DNA of 14,096 nucleotides from Candidatus Aenigmatarchaeota archaeon. Lineage in GTDB: Archaea; Aenigmatarchaeota; Aenigmatarchaeia; QMZP01. The stretch is taken from NCBI GenBank assembly GCA_020343575.1, contig CP070801.1, positions 661,879 to 675,974 of the forward strand, given 5' to 3'. The position numbers were made by a program, and so were the translations under genes. Of the stretch, positions 1-6,482 are shown piece after piece (the first letter of the stretch is position 1; the number at the start of each line of letters is the position of its first letter). The notes below the pieces were generated by a model. It saw only the letters and a list, made by a program, of their open reading frames with translations, was not told the DNA's origin and ran no database searches.

Positions 1-26
1 GATACCTGGTTGACAGGAGGCCTGTA

Positions 27-269
27 TTAACCTTCCCTGGCCTCCTCCTTTTTTTTCTCCTGCTGGTATTCCTTGAGGGCTTGATAAAAGGATTTCTCAT
101 ACATCATTCGATAAGTATCCTGTACTTCAGTGATCAGATGGGCAATACTTCTCTCAACAATGGAGGCAACAGATCTCCCTAGACCCAAACTCTTGGCCTC
201 AGCAAGGATCTTCGCCATATCGAAGTACTCTTCTTTGATGGTAATTCCCTTGAATCCCTGTTTTACCAT
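27..269 (-). CDS. Ribbon-helix-helix (CopG/Arc-like) regulator, left paralogue
   Basis: An 80-residue protein. The N-terminus (MVKQGFKGITIKEE) suits the DNA-contacting beta strand of a ribbon-helix-helix fold. Two helices follow (about residues 14-28 and 33-50), with a conserved LGLGRSV turn between them, and the tail is charged and lysine/glutamate-rich. It is a clear paralogue of the protein at 11859-12107: I count 23 identities in the first 48 positions aligned by hand. The start at 269 is chosen because it matches the start of the paralogue and has a GGGGAGA purine run just upstream; an in-frame ATG at 332 would add 21 residues not shared as protein. It faces away from the main operon, so it probably represses itself and the divergent promoter. 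Role as repressor is inferred from fold and position. Confidence 0.8.
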   Translation of the reverse strand: MVKQGFKGITIKEEYFDMAKILAEAKSLGLGRSVASIVERSIAHLITEVQDTYRMMYEKSFYQALKEYQQEKKKEEAREG

Positions 270-451
270 AACCGTCTCCCCCTGAAAGATATGCCAGGAT
301 GATGTATTTCTCTCGTATTTTAACATTGTCAATCTTTCACTGTAAGGGTACAGTCCTTTTACCGTAATGATTAAATCGTGGGTATTCCATTATCCCCTTA
401 ATGGAATCCAAGGTCAGACATACCTTGGAGGCCTTGTCAGAAGGGATCTCA
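270..451. promoter_or_regulatory. Divergent promoter region between RHH gene and main operon
   Basis: Noncoding, relatively AT-rich stretch between divergent genes. On the plus strand GATTAAAT (about 369-376) is a TATA-like box that would start a transcript near 395-401. On the minus strand the sequence AATGTTAAAATAC (315-327) lies 46 bases upstream of the RHH start and recurs with one mismatch upstream of the paralogous RHH gene at 11814-11826. A perfect inverted repeat lies at 384-407. The boxes are called by eye and are not proven. Confidence 0.5.
384..407. repeat. 24-bp palindrome, candidate operator
   Basis: Perfect 9-base arms ATTCCATTA (384-392) and TAATGGAAT (399-407) around a 6-base spacer. 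It sits where the plus-strand transcript would begin if the TATA-like box at 369-376 is used, which is the usual place for an archaeal repressor site. It could instead form a hairpin in the leader RNA. Confidence 0.55.
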
Positions 452-994
452 ATGGTATTGGGGTATTGTTCAAAGTGCAAGACTAAAGTAGAGATCGATG
501 GGGGAGAAGAGTTTGTTTCAAAGGGCAAGACCAAGAGGCCCGGCATAAGAGGGTCCTGTCCTACCTGTGGGACCAGTGTTATTCATTGGACCAGTAAATA
601 TGAGAGTGAGACTGATCTCTCTCAGGGATCAGCTCCGGAGGAAATCCCATCCGGGGATAAGGATGGGGACCCATCCCTTCCTCCCTCCGGGGTACCTGAG
701 ACTCCTCCGGAGGAGCCTGTTGAAATTCCTCCGGCCCCTACTCCTCCTACAGCTCCCCCTCTGGCCCCTGCAGAAGAGGAAGAGGAGACGAAAGAGGAGG
801 AGGAAGGCGTTGATTGGGGAGGGATTTTCCCGATCATTGCCATAGTCCTGGGTGTTATTGCCCTGATAGTTGGAGTATGGGTCTTATACACCAGTTCCCA
901 ACGAAAGAAGGAAGAGAAGGCCAAGGAAGAGAAAGCTCAGATCCAACAGAACCAGGGACCTGTCTCACAGGGAGACGTACTCCCGGAGGTCTGA
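452..994 (+). CDS. Membrane-anchored DUF5679-like zinc-ribbon protein
   Basis: A 180-residue protein of three parts. Residues 1-42 hold a zinc ribbon with CxxC pairs at C6/C9 and C36/C39, and the pattern YCSKCKTKVEI ... RPGIRGSCPTCG matches the DUF5679 family as I know it. Residues about 50-120 are a Pro/Glu-rich, low-complexity linker. Residues about 124-146 are one transmembrane helix followed by a Lys/Glu-rich tail. The anchor resembles the C-terminal anchor of the ATPase at 2987-3946. The start at 452 is chosen because DUF5679 proteins begin just before the first CxxC; a leaderless start at 401 (17 more residues) is possible. It is the first gene of the operon. The family's function is unknown; binding to nucleic acid or a partner protein at the membrane is a guess. 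Confidence 0.75.
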   Translation: MVLGYCSKCKTKVEIDGGEEFVSKGKTKRPGIRGSCPTCGTSVIHWTSKYESETDLSQGSAPEEIPSGDKDGDPSLPPSGVPETPPEEPVEIPPAPTPPTAPPLAPAEEEEETKEEEEGVDWGGIFPIIAIVLGVIALIVGVWVLYTSSQRKKEEKAKEEKAQIQQNQGPVSQGDVLPEV

Positions 995-995
995 G

Positions 996-1202
996 ATGGC
1001 TAAAGACACAGATTGGACAGGGATCCTCAAGATCGGGGGCATTATCGCTGAGGCCATTGGAGGAGCCTGTGATAGAGTTGCAGATCACATGGAGAGAAGG
1101 AAATACCGGGGACCTCCTGCAGGAGCTAGTCCCACAATGCAACTCTCCCAATCAGAAGTCGATACGATCAACAAACTCCGAGAATCCCAAAAGGGACCTT
1201 GA
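996..1202 (+). CDS. Small hypothetical protein (68 aa)
   Basis: Starts one base after the previous stop, with GGAGGT at 985-990 as ribosome binding site. The first 25 residues (MAKDTDWTGILKIGGIIAEAIGG...) are a small-residue-rich amphipathic or weakly membrane-active helix; the C-terminal half is polar and Pro/Gly-rich. I recognise no family. Its place between an anchored zinc ribbon and other small proteins suggests a virion or assembly accessory protein, but nothing in the sequence proves it. Confidence 0.65.
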   Translation: MAKDTDWTGILKIGGIIAEAIGGACDRVADHMERRKYRGPPAGASPTMQLSQSEVDTINKLRESQKGP

Positions 1203-1468
1203 GGGGGATCCTATTGCCTGTGAGGATTCTAGCATTTTTCTCCTGGTTGAGAGAAGAGATCCGGGTTAGAAGGTGGGCCAGACGATTCCGAAAATGGTGT
1301 ATTCTTGCTGACAAAATCGTAGATGGGGACGCGTGGGAGTTGATGGTCCTGGTCGGGAGACTCAACTATCAATTCGATGATATCCTGAAAGGGGCCGAGT
1401 TTACACTTCTCCTAGATGGTATGAAAATCACCTATGGAGAGGGACCACTGAGAAAAGAGGAGGCCTGA
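1199..1468 (+). CDS. Small basic hypothetical protein (89 aa)
   Basis: TTG start overlapping the previous stop as TTGA, the same arrangement as at 6153. A second TTG at 1214 has GAGGGGG (1201-1207) at ideal distance and may be the true start. The N-terminal third has a hydrophobic stretch followed by a strongly basic amphipathic helix (RVRRWARRFRKW), which could bind membrane surface or nucleic acid. The C-terminal part is mixed and acidic. No family is recognised. Confidence 0.6.
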   Translation: MRGILLPVRILAFFSWLREEIRVRRWARRFRKWCILADKIVDGDAWELMVLVGRLNYQFDDILKGAEFTLLLDGMKITYGEGPLRKEEA

Positions 1469-1470
1469 CC

Positions 1471-1818
1471 TTGGCAGAAGATCTGATCGTTGATCTCAAA
1501 GACGTAGATACCGAGGACCTGATCATTGTTGCCCATACCTGGGGGACTATGCAGGAGTTGGCCATGGATGATATGAAGGCCTCAGGTATGCTAGGCTTTG
1601 TACAACCATACCTCCCTGAATTTCTCAAGTGGTTGTTGTCCCAAAAGACATTCAAGAGCATTGCCAAAATGCCCCTGGAGAATTTTGTTAAGTCTATGCT
1701 GAATGTCATAGACCTGAAACCGGAGGCCTGTTTCTACCTGGTGATCAAGTTGAAAGAGGACCAAGAGAAGGGAGAGAACCATGACGAAGAGAAGGAAGGC
1801 AAGGAAGAGGGATCCTAG
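1471..1818 (+). CDS. Helical hypothetical protein (115 aa) with acidic tail
   Basis: Starts with TTG two bases after the previous stop; GGAGG just upstream gives a good ribosome binding site. Predicted mostly alpha-helical, with a globular core to about residue 90 and then a tail rich in Glu, Lys and Asp. The last 38 bases overlap the start of the glycosyltransferase gene in another frame, so the tail may be shaped by the overlap. No known family is recognised; its position is consistent with translational coupling to the next gene. Confidence 0.65.
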   Translation: MAEDLIVDLKDVDTEDLIIVAHTWGTMQELAMDDMKASGMLGFVQPYLPEFLKWLLSQKTFKSIAKMPLENFVKSMLNVIDLKPEACFYLVIKLKEDQEKGENHDEEKEGKEEGS

Positions 1819-2614
1819 CGTCTTGGTTGTGGTCCCTACCCATGAATCCAAGAAGTATTCGATCAAGGACTGCCTGGAAAACCTGCAGATCCAGACATAC
1901 TACAACTATCGGGTCCTGGTCCTCATAAACAACTCCAGTCCAAGTTTCGATAGATGGATCCACAAAGTTGTGGATATCCTCAATAGAAGAGCTGGAAGGC
2001 GTTTGAAGGGAAAACATATCCTGGGAAGGGAGAGATTTCTGGATCTTGATATCGGCAATGTGAAAGGGGAGGTCAAGGGGGATATCCTGGCCCATGTATG
2101 CAACTATGGGATCGATTTTGCCGATAGATACGGTTGGGAGTATGTCCTAATCGTGGGAGCTGATATCTGCCTTCCCAATAAGTGGATCCGGATCCTCTTG
2201 GAGGCCTTTGAGAATTACCCTGATTGTGGCATTGCCTGTTTGACTTGCTATCTCCGGATGGACATGGACAAGGTGATCGATAATGTATGTCAGGCCTTGG
2301 GCATGGATCCTCAGCAGGTCGATAGCAAGGTCCCTATGGTACTCATGCCGGAGGGATCCCCTGACATGACCCCTGAGGAATACTTCAAACAACCCTGGTT
2401 GAAGGCCCTTGCCGGAGATGGTGCCATGTTATCCCCCCGGAAGGTCTTTGAAAGGGTTAGATGGAGGCCTTCCTGGGAGGAGATAGAGGTAGGGTCTGAT
2501 TTCCAATATTGTATTGACGTTTACCAGGAGCTAGGTCTATGGACCTACATCAACACTGAGATCTATACTCCTCATCTAGATCAAAGGGAGGATGGCAAGG
2601 TTGAAATCATCTGA
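1781..2614 (+). CDS. Glycosyltransferase, GT-A fold (family 2-like)
   Basis: A 277-residue protein. After a basic N-terminus comes the first beta strand and nucleotide-sugar loop VLVVVPTHES (14-23), then LVLINNSS (46-53). The metal/nucleotide motif at the end of a strand, VLIVGADICLP (122-132), corresponds to the DxD region of GT2-type enzymes. GDGAMLSPRKVF (212-223) fits the acceptor-site strand. SDFQYC (239-244) and the final H265 in YTPHLD match the catalytic-acid and metal-ligand positions of the family. There is no membrane helix, so it is probably cytosolic. Known role: moving a sugar from an NDP-sugar to an acceptor; in viruses such enzymes often modify virion proteins or host surface glycans (inference here). 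It overlaps its upstream neighbour by 38 bases and its downstream neighbour by 23. Confidence 0.85.
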   Translation: MTKRRKARKRDPSVLVVVPTHESKKYSIKDCLENLQIQTYYNYRVLVLINNSSPSFDRWIHKVVDILNRRAGRRLKGKHILGRERFLDLDIGNVKGEVKGDILAHVCNYGIDFADRYGWEYVLIVGADICLPNKWIRILLEAFENYPDCGIACLTCYLRMDMDKVIDNVCQALGMDPQQVDSKVPMVLMPEGSPDMTPEEYFKQPWLKALAGDGAMLSPRKVFERVRWRPSWEEIEVGSDFQYCIDVYQELGLWTYINTEIYTPHLDQREDGKVEII

Positions 2615-3017
2615 GGATCCAAAGCCTTCGTTGTTGATTGAGACTAGTGAATACTTCTGGATCCAATGCAACCTGGAAGATACCACTAAAGAGATCTGTG
2701 AGGTTTGTCCCTGGCATATACGCCACATACAGGAGGACAAGGGCCTTCATTGTACTATGGCAGGAGTTGAGCCTGTGGGACCTGCAGATCCCAGGGAGGT
2801 CCTTCTCCTACAGCTCAAGCAACAACAGGCCCAAGAGATCCCTGTGAGGCCTGGAGTAGGAGGCAACTTTCTCAGGGCAATCATTGGCATTGTCAAAAGA
2901 TTTGGACCTCTAAGGGTCTGGTTTGGTATGGTCATGGGGATTGTCCTCTTTCCTGATGGGATCATCAAAGCCAAGGAGGGTAAGATATCGCTGAAATTAC
3001 CTCTATATCCAGGGTAG
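2592..3017 (+). CDS. Cys/His-cluster protein upstream of, or frameshift-joined to, the ATPase
   Basis: A 141-residue reading frame with AAGGGAG before its ATG. Near the N-terminus lies a possible metal site: CNLE...CEVCPWHIRH...LHC (C26, C36, C39, H42, H45, C54). The middle is Gln-rich. The C-terminal part is hydrophobic (about 92-122) and ends KISLKLPLYPG, then TAG. The next frame carries the Walker A motif of the ATPase a few codons later and has no ATG, GTG or TTG before it. So this may be the N-terminal domain of a 450-residue ATPase read through a -1 shift near 3012-3015, or a separate coupled gene. I cannot decide between these from sequence alone. Confidence 0.65.
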   Translation: MARLKSSEDPKPSLLIETSEYFWIQCNLEDTTKEICEVCPWHIRHIQEDKGLHCTMAGVEPVGPADPREVLLLQLKQQQAQEIPVRPGVGGNFLRAIIGIVKRFGPLRVWFGMVMGIVLFPDGIIKAKEGKISLKLPLYPG

Positions 3018-3946
3018 GAGTACTAGGTCATTCAGGATCCGGGAAAACAACCTCAGCTCATAAGATCCTGGAGGACCTGAGGAATAAGAGATATCCTGTC
3101 GCGGTCCTGGACCACAAAAACGAATATTCAGGCCTCCCAGGTTGTGCGATCAGGACAGGATCCCAGGTCAATCCCCGGACCCTTCCCAAGATACTCCGGG
3201 AGTCCAATGGATCCATTGTTATCCAAATGGGGGGCATGGGCCTACCTGCCAAGAGGACGTGGATTGCCCATTTTCTCAAGAGTTGCCAGACAACTCCGAG
3301 ACAAATACCCATGATGATCGTTATTGAGGAGGTCCGGTTATATTGTCCTCAGTCTGGAAAGCCTATCAGCAAGGAACCGATCATTGACCTTGCCTCCGGG
3401 GGAAGGTCCCAGGGATACGGTTGTATGCTGATCAGTCAAAGGGCCTCACAGGTTGATAAAGACGCAATCTCTCAACTGACGGATCTAATCATCCTCAGGC
3501 ACCCTTTCAAAACTGATATGGAATACTTTGAGGAGTGGTTGGGAAAGGACTATACTCAACAGCACCCTCAGTTGCAGGTCCGGGAGGCTTTCCATGTGGA
3601 TATGAATACAGGCCTGGTTGATCGGGTCCAGTTTCAACTCTCCAATGTGATCACAGGGGCCAAGACTCCGGAGGCAAGAGGAGTTGACCCTACTCCATTG
3701 AAAAAGCTAATGCAGGAGGGAGAGACGGCCCCCGGACCTGGAGGAGGGTCCAACATCCTGCCGATCCTTGCGATTGTGGGGATCGTGATTGTTGTCATGG
3801 TTGTTGTCATTTTCCTGTGGTATGGTTGGTCAAAGAGGGAAGAGAGGAGGGCCAGGGAAGAGGGGACAGATTCAGGAGCTAGGGTTATAGTTGTGGGAAT
3901 ACAAAGACCTCCTGGACCTGGAGGACCTGATTATTTGGTACCCTGA
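2987..3946 (+). CDS. HerA/FtsK-like P-loop ATPase with C-terminal membrane anchor
   Basis: About 319 residues if read from the ATC codon at 2987. Walker A is GHSGSGKTT (14-22, Lys20) and Walker B is MMIVIEE (Glu114/Glu115). GRSQGYGCMLISQRAS (140-154) matches the sensor region of HerA-type ATPases, where a polar residue precedes the arginine. This superclass includes viral genome-packaging ATPases and DNA-pumping motors. A transmembrane helix lies at about 257-281, followed by a basic then Pro/Gly-rich tail, which is unusual for a packaging ATPase and recalls membrane-bound motors such as Zot of filamentous phages. The start is unresolved: an in-frame TAA ends at 2983 and no ATG, GTG or TTG occurs before Walker A. 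GGAGGG (2975-2980) lies 6 bases before ATC 2987; ATT 2996 and a -1 frameshift from the upstream frame are alternatives. The next in-frame ATG (3227) would lose Walker A. Confidence 0.85.
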   Translation: MAEITSISRVGVLGHSGSGKTTSAHKILEDLRNKRYPVAVLDHKNEYSGLPGCAIRTGSQVNPRTLPKILRESNGSIVIQMGGMGLPAKRTWIAHFLKSCQTTPRQIPMMIVIEEVRLYCPQSGKPISKEPIIDLASGGRSQGYGCMLISQRASQVDKDAISQLTDLIILRHPFKTDMEYFEEWLGKDYTQQHPQLQVREAFHVDMNTGLVDRVQFQLSNVITGAKTPEARGVDPTPLKKLMQEGETAPGPGGGSNILPILAIVGIVIVVMVVVIFLWYGWSKREERRAREEGTDSGARVIVVGIQRPPGPGGPDYLVP

Positions 3947-3954
3947 GGAATACA

Positions 3955-4089
3955 ATGGTCAGTCTGAAATTCAAGAAAGAGGACCTGCAAAAGCTAGATG
4001 AGATTGCAGATCGGGAATATATGCCCAGGGCAACAATGCTCAAGAAGTGGATCCTGGAGAGACTGAGGGAGGAGTTGAAGGATGGGTAA
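3955..4089 (+). CDS. Short ribbon-helix-helix protein (44 aa)
   Basis: ATG at 3955, TAA at 4087-4089, overlapping the methyltransferase start by 8 bases. The sequence begins MVSLKFKKEDLQKLDEIADR and continues EYMPRATMLKKWILERL. This is the minimal ribbon-helix-helix plan: a strand of alternating residues, a helix with the KLDEIA pattern, a turn with R..TM, and a second helix. Such 45-residue proteins bind DNA as dimers. It sits inside the structural operon rather than beside a promoter of its own and might tune the promoter at 4754. It is not closely similar to the two larger RHH proteins at either end of the element. Confidence 0.75.
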   Translation: MVSLKFKKEDLQKLDEIADREYMPRATMLKKWILERLREELKDG

Positions 4090-4753
4090 TGATAAGGACT
4101 GGTCCAAGATTTACAATGACTGGAGGGACCTCTATGAGGAGTGGTCTTATAAGGATCACCAGGCCTTTTACAATGAAATAGAGAGGGATTGGCCTTCCCA
4201 GGTCCAATGTGATCTAGGATATTTTGCTCCCTTCCTGGTCAAAGCCATAGAGATCCCTGAGATCCGGGTCCTGGAGCTGGGAGGTTGGAAGGGAGACATT
4301 GCACAGCTCCTCTTGGCAAGTCCTCTAGGGAAGAGGATCAAGAGCTGGGCCAACTATGATATCTGCCCTGCCATCCTGGATAAGCAGGTCTGCAAGGATC
4401 CAAGATATCATGTTCGGGTCCCGGACAACTGGTTTTGGGAGACTACGATCCCGGATGATTACGATCTCTTTTTCTGCAGTCATACAGTTGAACATCTATC
4501 CAGGGATCATGTGAAAGAGTTGTTGTCCAAACTGGACTCATTGAGATCACTGAGGTACATCTACCTGGAGACTCCTCTTCCATTGAGCTGTACAAACAAC
4601 CAGTGGAAGGATTACCGCGGATCTCACAAACTGCAAATCGGATGGGTGCAACTCCGGACCTTGATTGAGGCCCACAAGTGGATCCCCCTGTATCTAGCTA
4701 CTATTCCGGGTACATTCGGGGCAATCCGTTTGGATCCTCCGGGGATATCCTGA
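4082..4753 (+). CDS. Class I SAM-dependent methyltransferase
   Basis: A 223-residue protein. Motif I is VLELGGWKG (63-71), the glycine-rich SAM-binding loop; NYDICP (91-96) fits the acidic end of strand 2; DLFFCSHTVEHL (128-139) is the motif-IV/V region typical of small-molecule and sugar methyltransferases (Methyltransf_11/23-like). The first 50 residues are Trp/Tyr-rich and may bind substrate. The substrate cannot be read from sequence. As it shares an operon with a glycosyltransferase, O-methylation of a sugar on a virion or host glycoconjugate is a reasonable guess. The start overlaps the RHH stop, with GGAGG upstream at 4070-4074, so translation is likely coupled. Confidence 0.8.
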   Translation: MGNDKDWSKIYNDWRDLYEEWSYKDHQAFYNEIERDWPSQVQCDLGYFAPFLVKAIEIPEIRVLELGGWKGDIAQLLLASPLGKRIKSWANYDICPAILDKQVCKDPRYHVRVPDNWFWETTIPDDYDLFFCSHTVEHLSRDHVKELLSKLDSLRSLRYIYLETPLPLSCTNNQWKDYRGSHKLQIGWVQLRTLIEAHKWIPLYLATIPGTFGAIRLDPPGIS

Positions 4754-4761
4754 TTTATATA
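4754..4761 (+). promoter_or_regulatory. TATA box of the second (structural) operon
   Basis: TTTATATA directly after the methyltransferase stop is close to the archaeal TATA consensus. It begins 59 bases before the GTG start at 4813 and 375 bases before the first beta-rich protein, placing a transcript start near 4780-4790 and leaving room for the GGAGGA ribosome site at 4797-4802. It would allow the genes from 4813 to 8968 to be expressed separately from the upstream genes. Confidence 0.6.
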
Positions 4762-4812
4762 CACTTCTCATAATAACTTGGGACCACAAACCTGTAGGAG
4801 GACAGGATAGAG

Positions 4813-5115
4813 GTGCCAACGAATAACGACAAGCCTGGAGTCATTGAGGACTTTGTAGCCAAATATGGACTCACAGTTTTTCTATGTGTTATTCTGGCCC
4901 TGATTGGGACCATCCTGATCGTGTGGTCGAAATACACAAAGGAAGGCAAGGCTTGGCAAACCTACACCGGAGTTGGGCTGATCATAACAGCCGGAGTCTT
5001 TGGACTTGGCCAAGTGATCTGGCAGAAGTCTCAGGAGACGGATACCACAACCAACGGTATTACGCCTCCCATAAATGGAGAGACTCCAACAACCGACATG
5101 GTACCAGCAATGTAG
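4813..5115 (+). CDS. Small two-helix membrane protein (100 aa)
   Basis: GTG start with GGAGGA/GATAGAGG purine runs upstream. Two transmembrane helices are visible (about residues 20-38 and 51-70) joined by a short Lys-rich loop, then a Thr/Pro/Asn-rich polar tail of about 25 residues. It is the first gene behind the TATA box at 4754, so it is probably well expressed. Size and layout resemble small virion membrane proteins of membrane-containing or pleomorphic archaeal viruses. No family is recognised. Confidence 0.7.
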   Translation: MPTNNDKPGVIEDFVAKYGLTVFLCVILALIGTILIVWSKYTKEGKAWQTYTGVGLIITAGVFGLGQVIWQKSQETDTTTNGITPPINGETPTTDMVPAM

Positions 5116-5128
5116 GAGAGGATCTAAG

Positions 5129-5623
5129 TTGCCGGATACTTATGCCAAGGTTGGAGGAAGGGTAATACCCGTTTATGCTCAGTATGAGACTTTTGTAAAG
5201 ACCACTGTGGGAAGTGCAGACTACCAAGACGCAAACAACGATACTGACTCCTGGGACTGGTTCTGGAGGTATAAGGTCGATACCGGAAATCTCATAGGAT
5301 TTAGCTCCAGGAGAGACAGAAGGTTTGGTATGACCTTCTACATCATGAAGGACACAACCAGTGAAATCTCGGACACAGCAAGGATTAGACTGGTCGTTTA
5401 CAGACCCGATGGCAAGACCATGGACACAGTGTTGTTGGAAGAGACATACGGGACTCTTTCCAACGCATTGAGATACGACATACAGAAGTTGATCACTGCC
5501 AACAAGGAAAAGATTGTCAGGCCAGGGAGTTGGATCGTATTGGAGAAGAGTTCTCCCAGTGCTGAAATTGTGGACATATCTGAGAGTAGATTTGAGATTG
5601 GTGTACTCAGGATGACAACGTGA
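5129..5623 (+). CDS. Beta-rich soluble protein, candidate capsid protein 1
   Basis: A 164-residue protein. The TTG start at 5129 is chosen because AGGAGAGG (5114-5121) stands 7 bases upstream; an ATG at 5075 lies inside the preceding gene. There is no membrane helix or signal peptide. The chain alternates short hydrophobic strands with Asp/Ser/Arg-rich loops, and strand patterns such as RIRLVVYRPDG and SWIVLEKSSPSAEIVDISES resemble single jelly-roll virion proteins. The last 35 residues echo the end of the protein at 8564-8968 (W/Y-IV, then VD with D and S, then a final hydrophobic strand). Position right after the operon promoter and before a hairpin fits an abundant structural protein. The capsid assignment is inference; no homologue is recognised. 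Confidence 0.75.
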   Translation: MPDTYAKVGGRVIPVYAQYETFVKTTVGSADYQDANNDTDSWDWFWRYKVDTGNLIGFSSRRDRRFGMTFYIMKDTTSEISDTARIRLVVYRPDGKTMDTVLLEETYGTLSNALRYDIQKLITANKEKIVRPGSWIVLEKSSPSAEIVDISESRFEIGVLRMTT

Positions 5624-5656
5624 TCAGGCCCCTCTAGGACCTAGGAGGGCCGATCA
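5621..5656 (+). promoter_or_regulatory. Hairpin spanning stop codon, ribosome site and start codon
   Basis: The sequence from the TGA of the preceding gene to the A of the next ATG forms a long imperfect inverted repeat: TGATC-A-GGCCC (5621-5631) pairs with GGGCC-GATCA (5647-5656), with CCTC/GGAG and TAGG/CCTA pairs inside. The ribosome site GGAGGG (5644-5649) is within the stem. It could slow translation of the next gene, act as a stability element for the upstream mRNA, or be a protein-binding site. Confidence 0.6.
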
Positions 5657-6156
5657 TGAAACTCAACTTGGGACTCAGCCTCAAACTGCAAAAGGTCAGT
5701 GATAACCCTAAAGCTGTTTTGATTCAGGGCCTACCGGAGGACCTGGTACAACTCATCAAGGAAAATCATCTCCTGCCTCCAGGGGAGTATTCTGTTGTTG
5801 TTGAGACTGAGGAGGTCGAAGGATCTCCATCATTGAAGAGGACTCCTATTGTCAAACCGGATCAGACTTCTACCAACTCCGCAACCTATCAAAGTGTGGC
5901 CTCTTGGACTGTGGCAACTAATAAGGCCATCCTCAAGGCCCTGGGATTTGTCAACGATACTCCGGCCACAGGGAATTGGAAGTTGACCATCAAAGGGACA
6001 ACGATTTTTACGGATAAGGTCCAGCAAAACGGATTCAACCTGGACATGGGAGACTATGAGCTAAAGAAGGGAGACAAGGTTGAGATTCTGGGCAAATCGG
6101 ATGGGGCCACAACAGTTGTCTTTGATGGCCTGATCCATGGGGAGGAGATTGGTTGA
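5656..6156 (+). CDS. Beta-rich soluble protein, candidate virion protein 2
   Basis: A 166-residue protein with no membrane segment. Residues 1-60 form an alpha/beta region (KAVLIQGLPEDLVQLIKE). A Ser/Thr/Pro/Asn-rich linker follows, then from about residue 75 to the end a beta sandwich-like domain: ASWTV, GNWKLTIKGTTIFTD, YELKKGDKVEILGKS, TTVVFDGLIHGEEI. The Y-x-L-x-x-GD-x-V pattern is common in virion and adhesin beta-sandwich domains. The start codon is closed in the hairpin at 5621-5656. Being between a capsid candidate and the membrane protein genes, it is probably a virion component (vertex, spike or minor capsid). No family name can be given. Confidence 0.75.
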   Translation: MKLNLGLSLKLQKVSDNPKAVLIQGLPEDLVQLIKENHLLPPGEYSVVVETEEVEGSPSLKRTPIVKPDQTSTNSATYQSVASWTVATNKAILKALGFVNDTPATGNWKLTIKGTTIFTDKVQQNGFNLDMGDYELKKGDKVEILGKSDGATTVVFDGLIHGEEIG

Positions 6157-6482
6157 TTGAATTCATGGAAATCCTGGAGTTGATTGCCTACGGATTCGTG
6201 GGCCTTGGAGGGAGTTTGACAACTCTCTTCCTGTTGCCCAAGAAACCAACTGAGGCCTGGTTGTGGATCCGGAGGGCCTGGTTGGGATTTGTTGCAGGGG
6301 CCATATATCATTATGTTATGATCAATGCAGGACTCCCGAATGGAGTTGCTGTTTTCCTGGTTGGGGCCACAGCTCAGATGTTCTTGGAGGCCCTGATCCT
6401 CAGGAAAGCGAAGGTCGAAATCCCCCATACAAAACTAATCTGCAAGGGGGAAGGTCAGGACCAGGAGGAGAGCAATGGCTGA
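6153..6482 (+). CDS. Small polytopic membrane protein (109 aa), holin-like in size
   Basis: TTG start sharing TTGA with the preceding stop, with GGAGGAG (6141-6147) 5 bases upstream; an ATG at 6165 is poorly spaced. Three hydrophobic segments are visible (about residues 10-28, 42-60 and 63-82) with small residues and a charged tail after ILRKAK. Length and topology are like phage holins or small viral membrane proteins, but no holin family is recognised, so the function stays open. Translational coupling to the upstream gene is likely. Confidence 0.7.
   Translation: MIEFMEILELIAYGFVGLGGSLTTLFLLPKKPTEAWLWIRRAWLGFVAGAIYHYVMINAGLPNGVAVFLVGATAQMFLEALILRKAKVEIPHTKLICKGEGQDQEESNG

Noticed and set aside
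622..924. 100-codon minus-strand open frame, Ser/Gly-rich
   Set aside because: Shadow of the Pro/Glu-rich linker of the zinc-ribbon protein.
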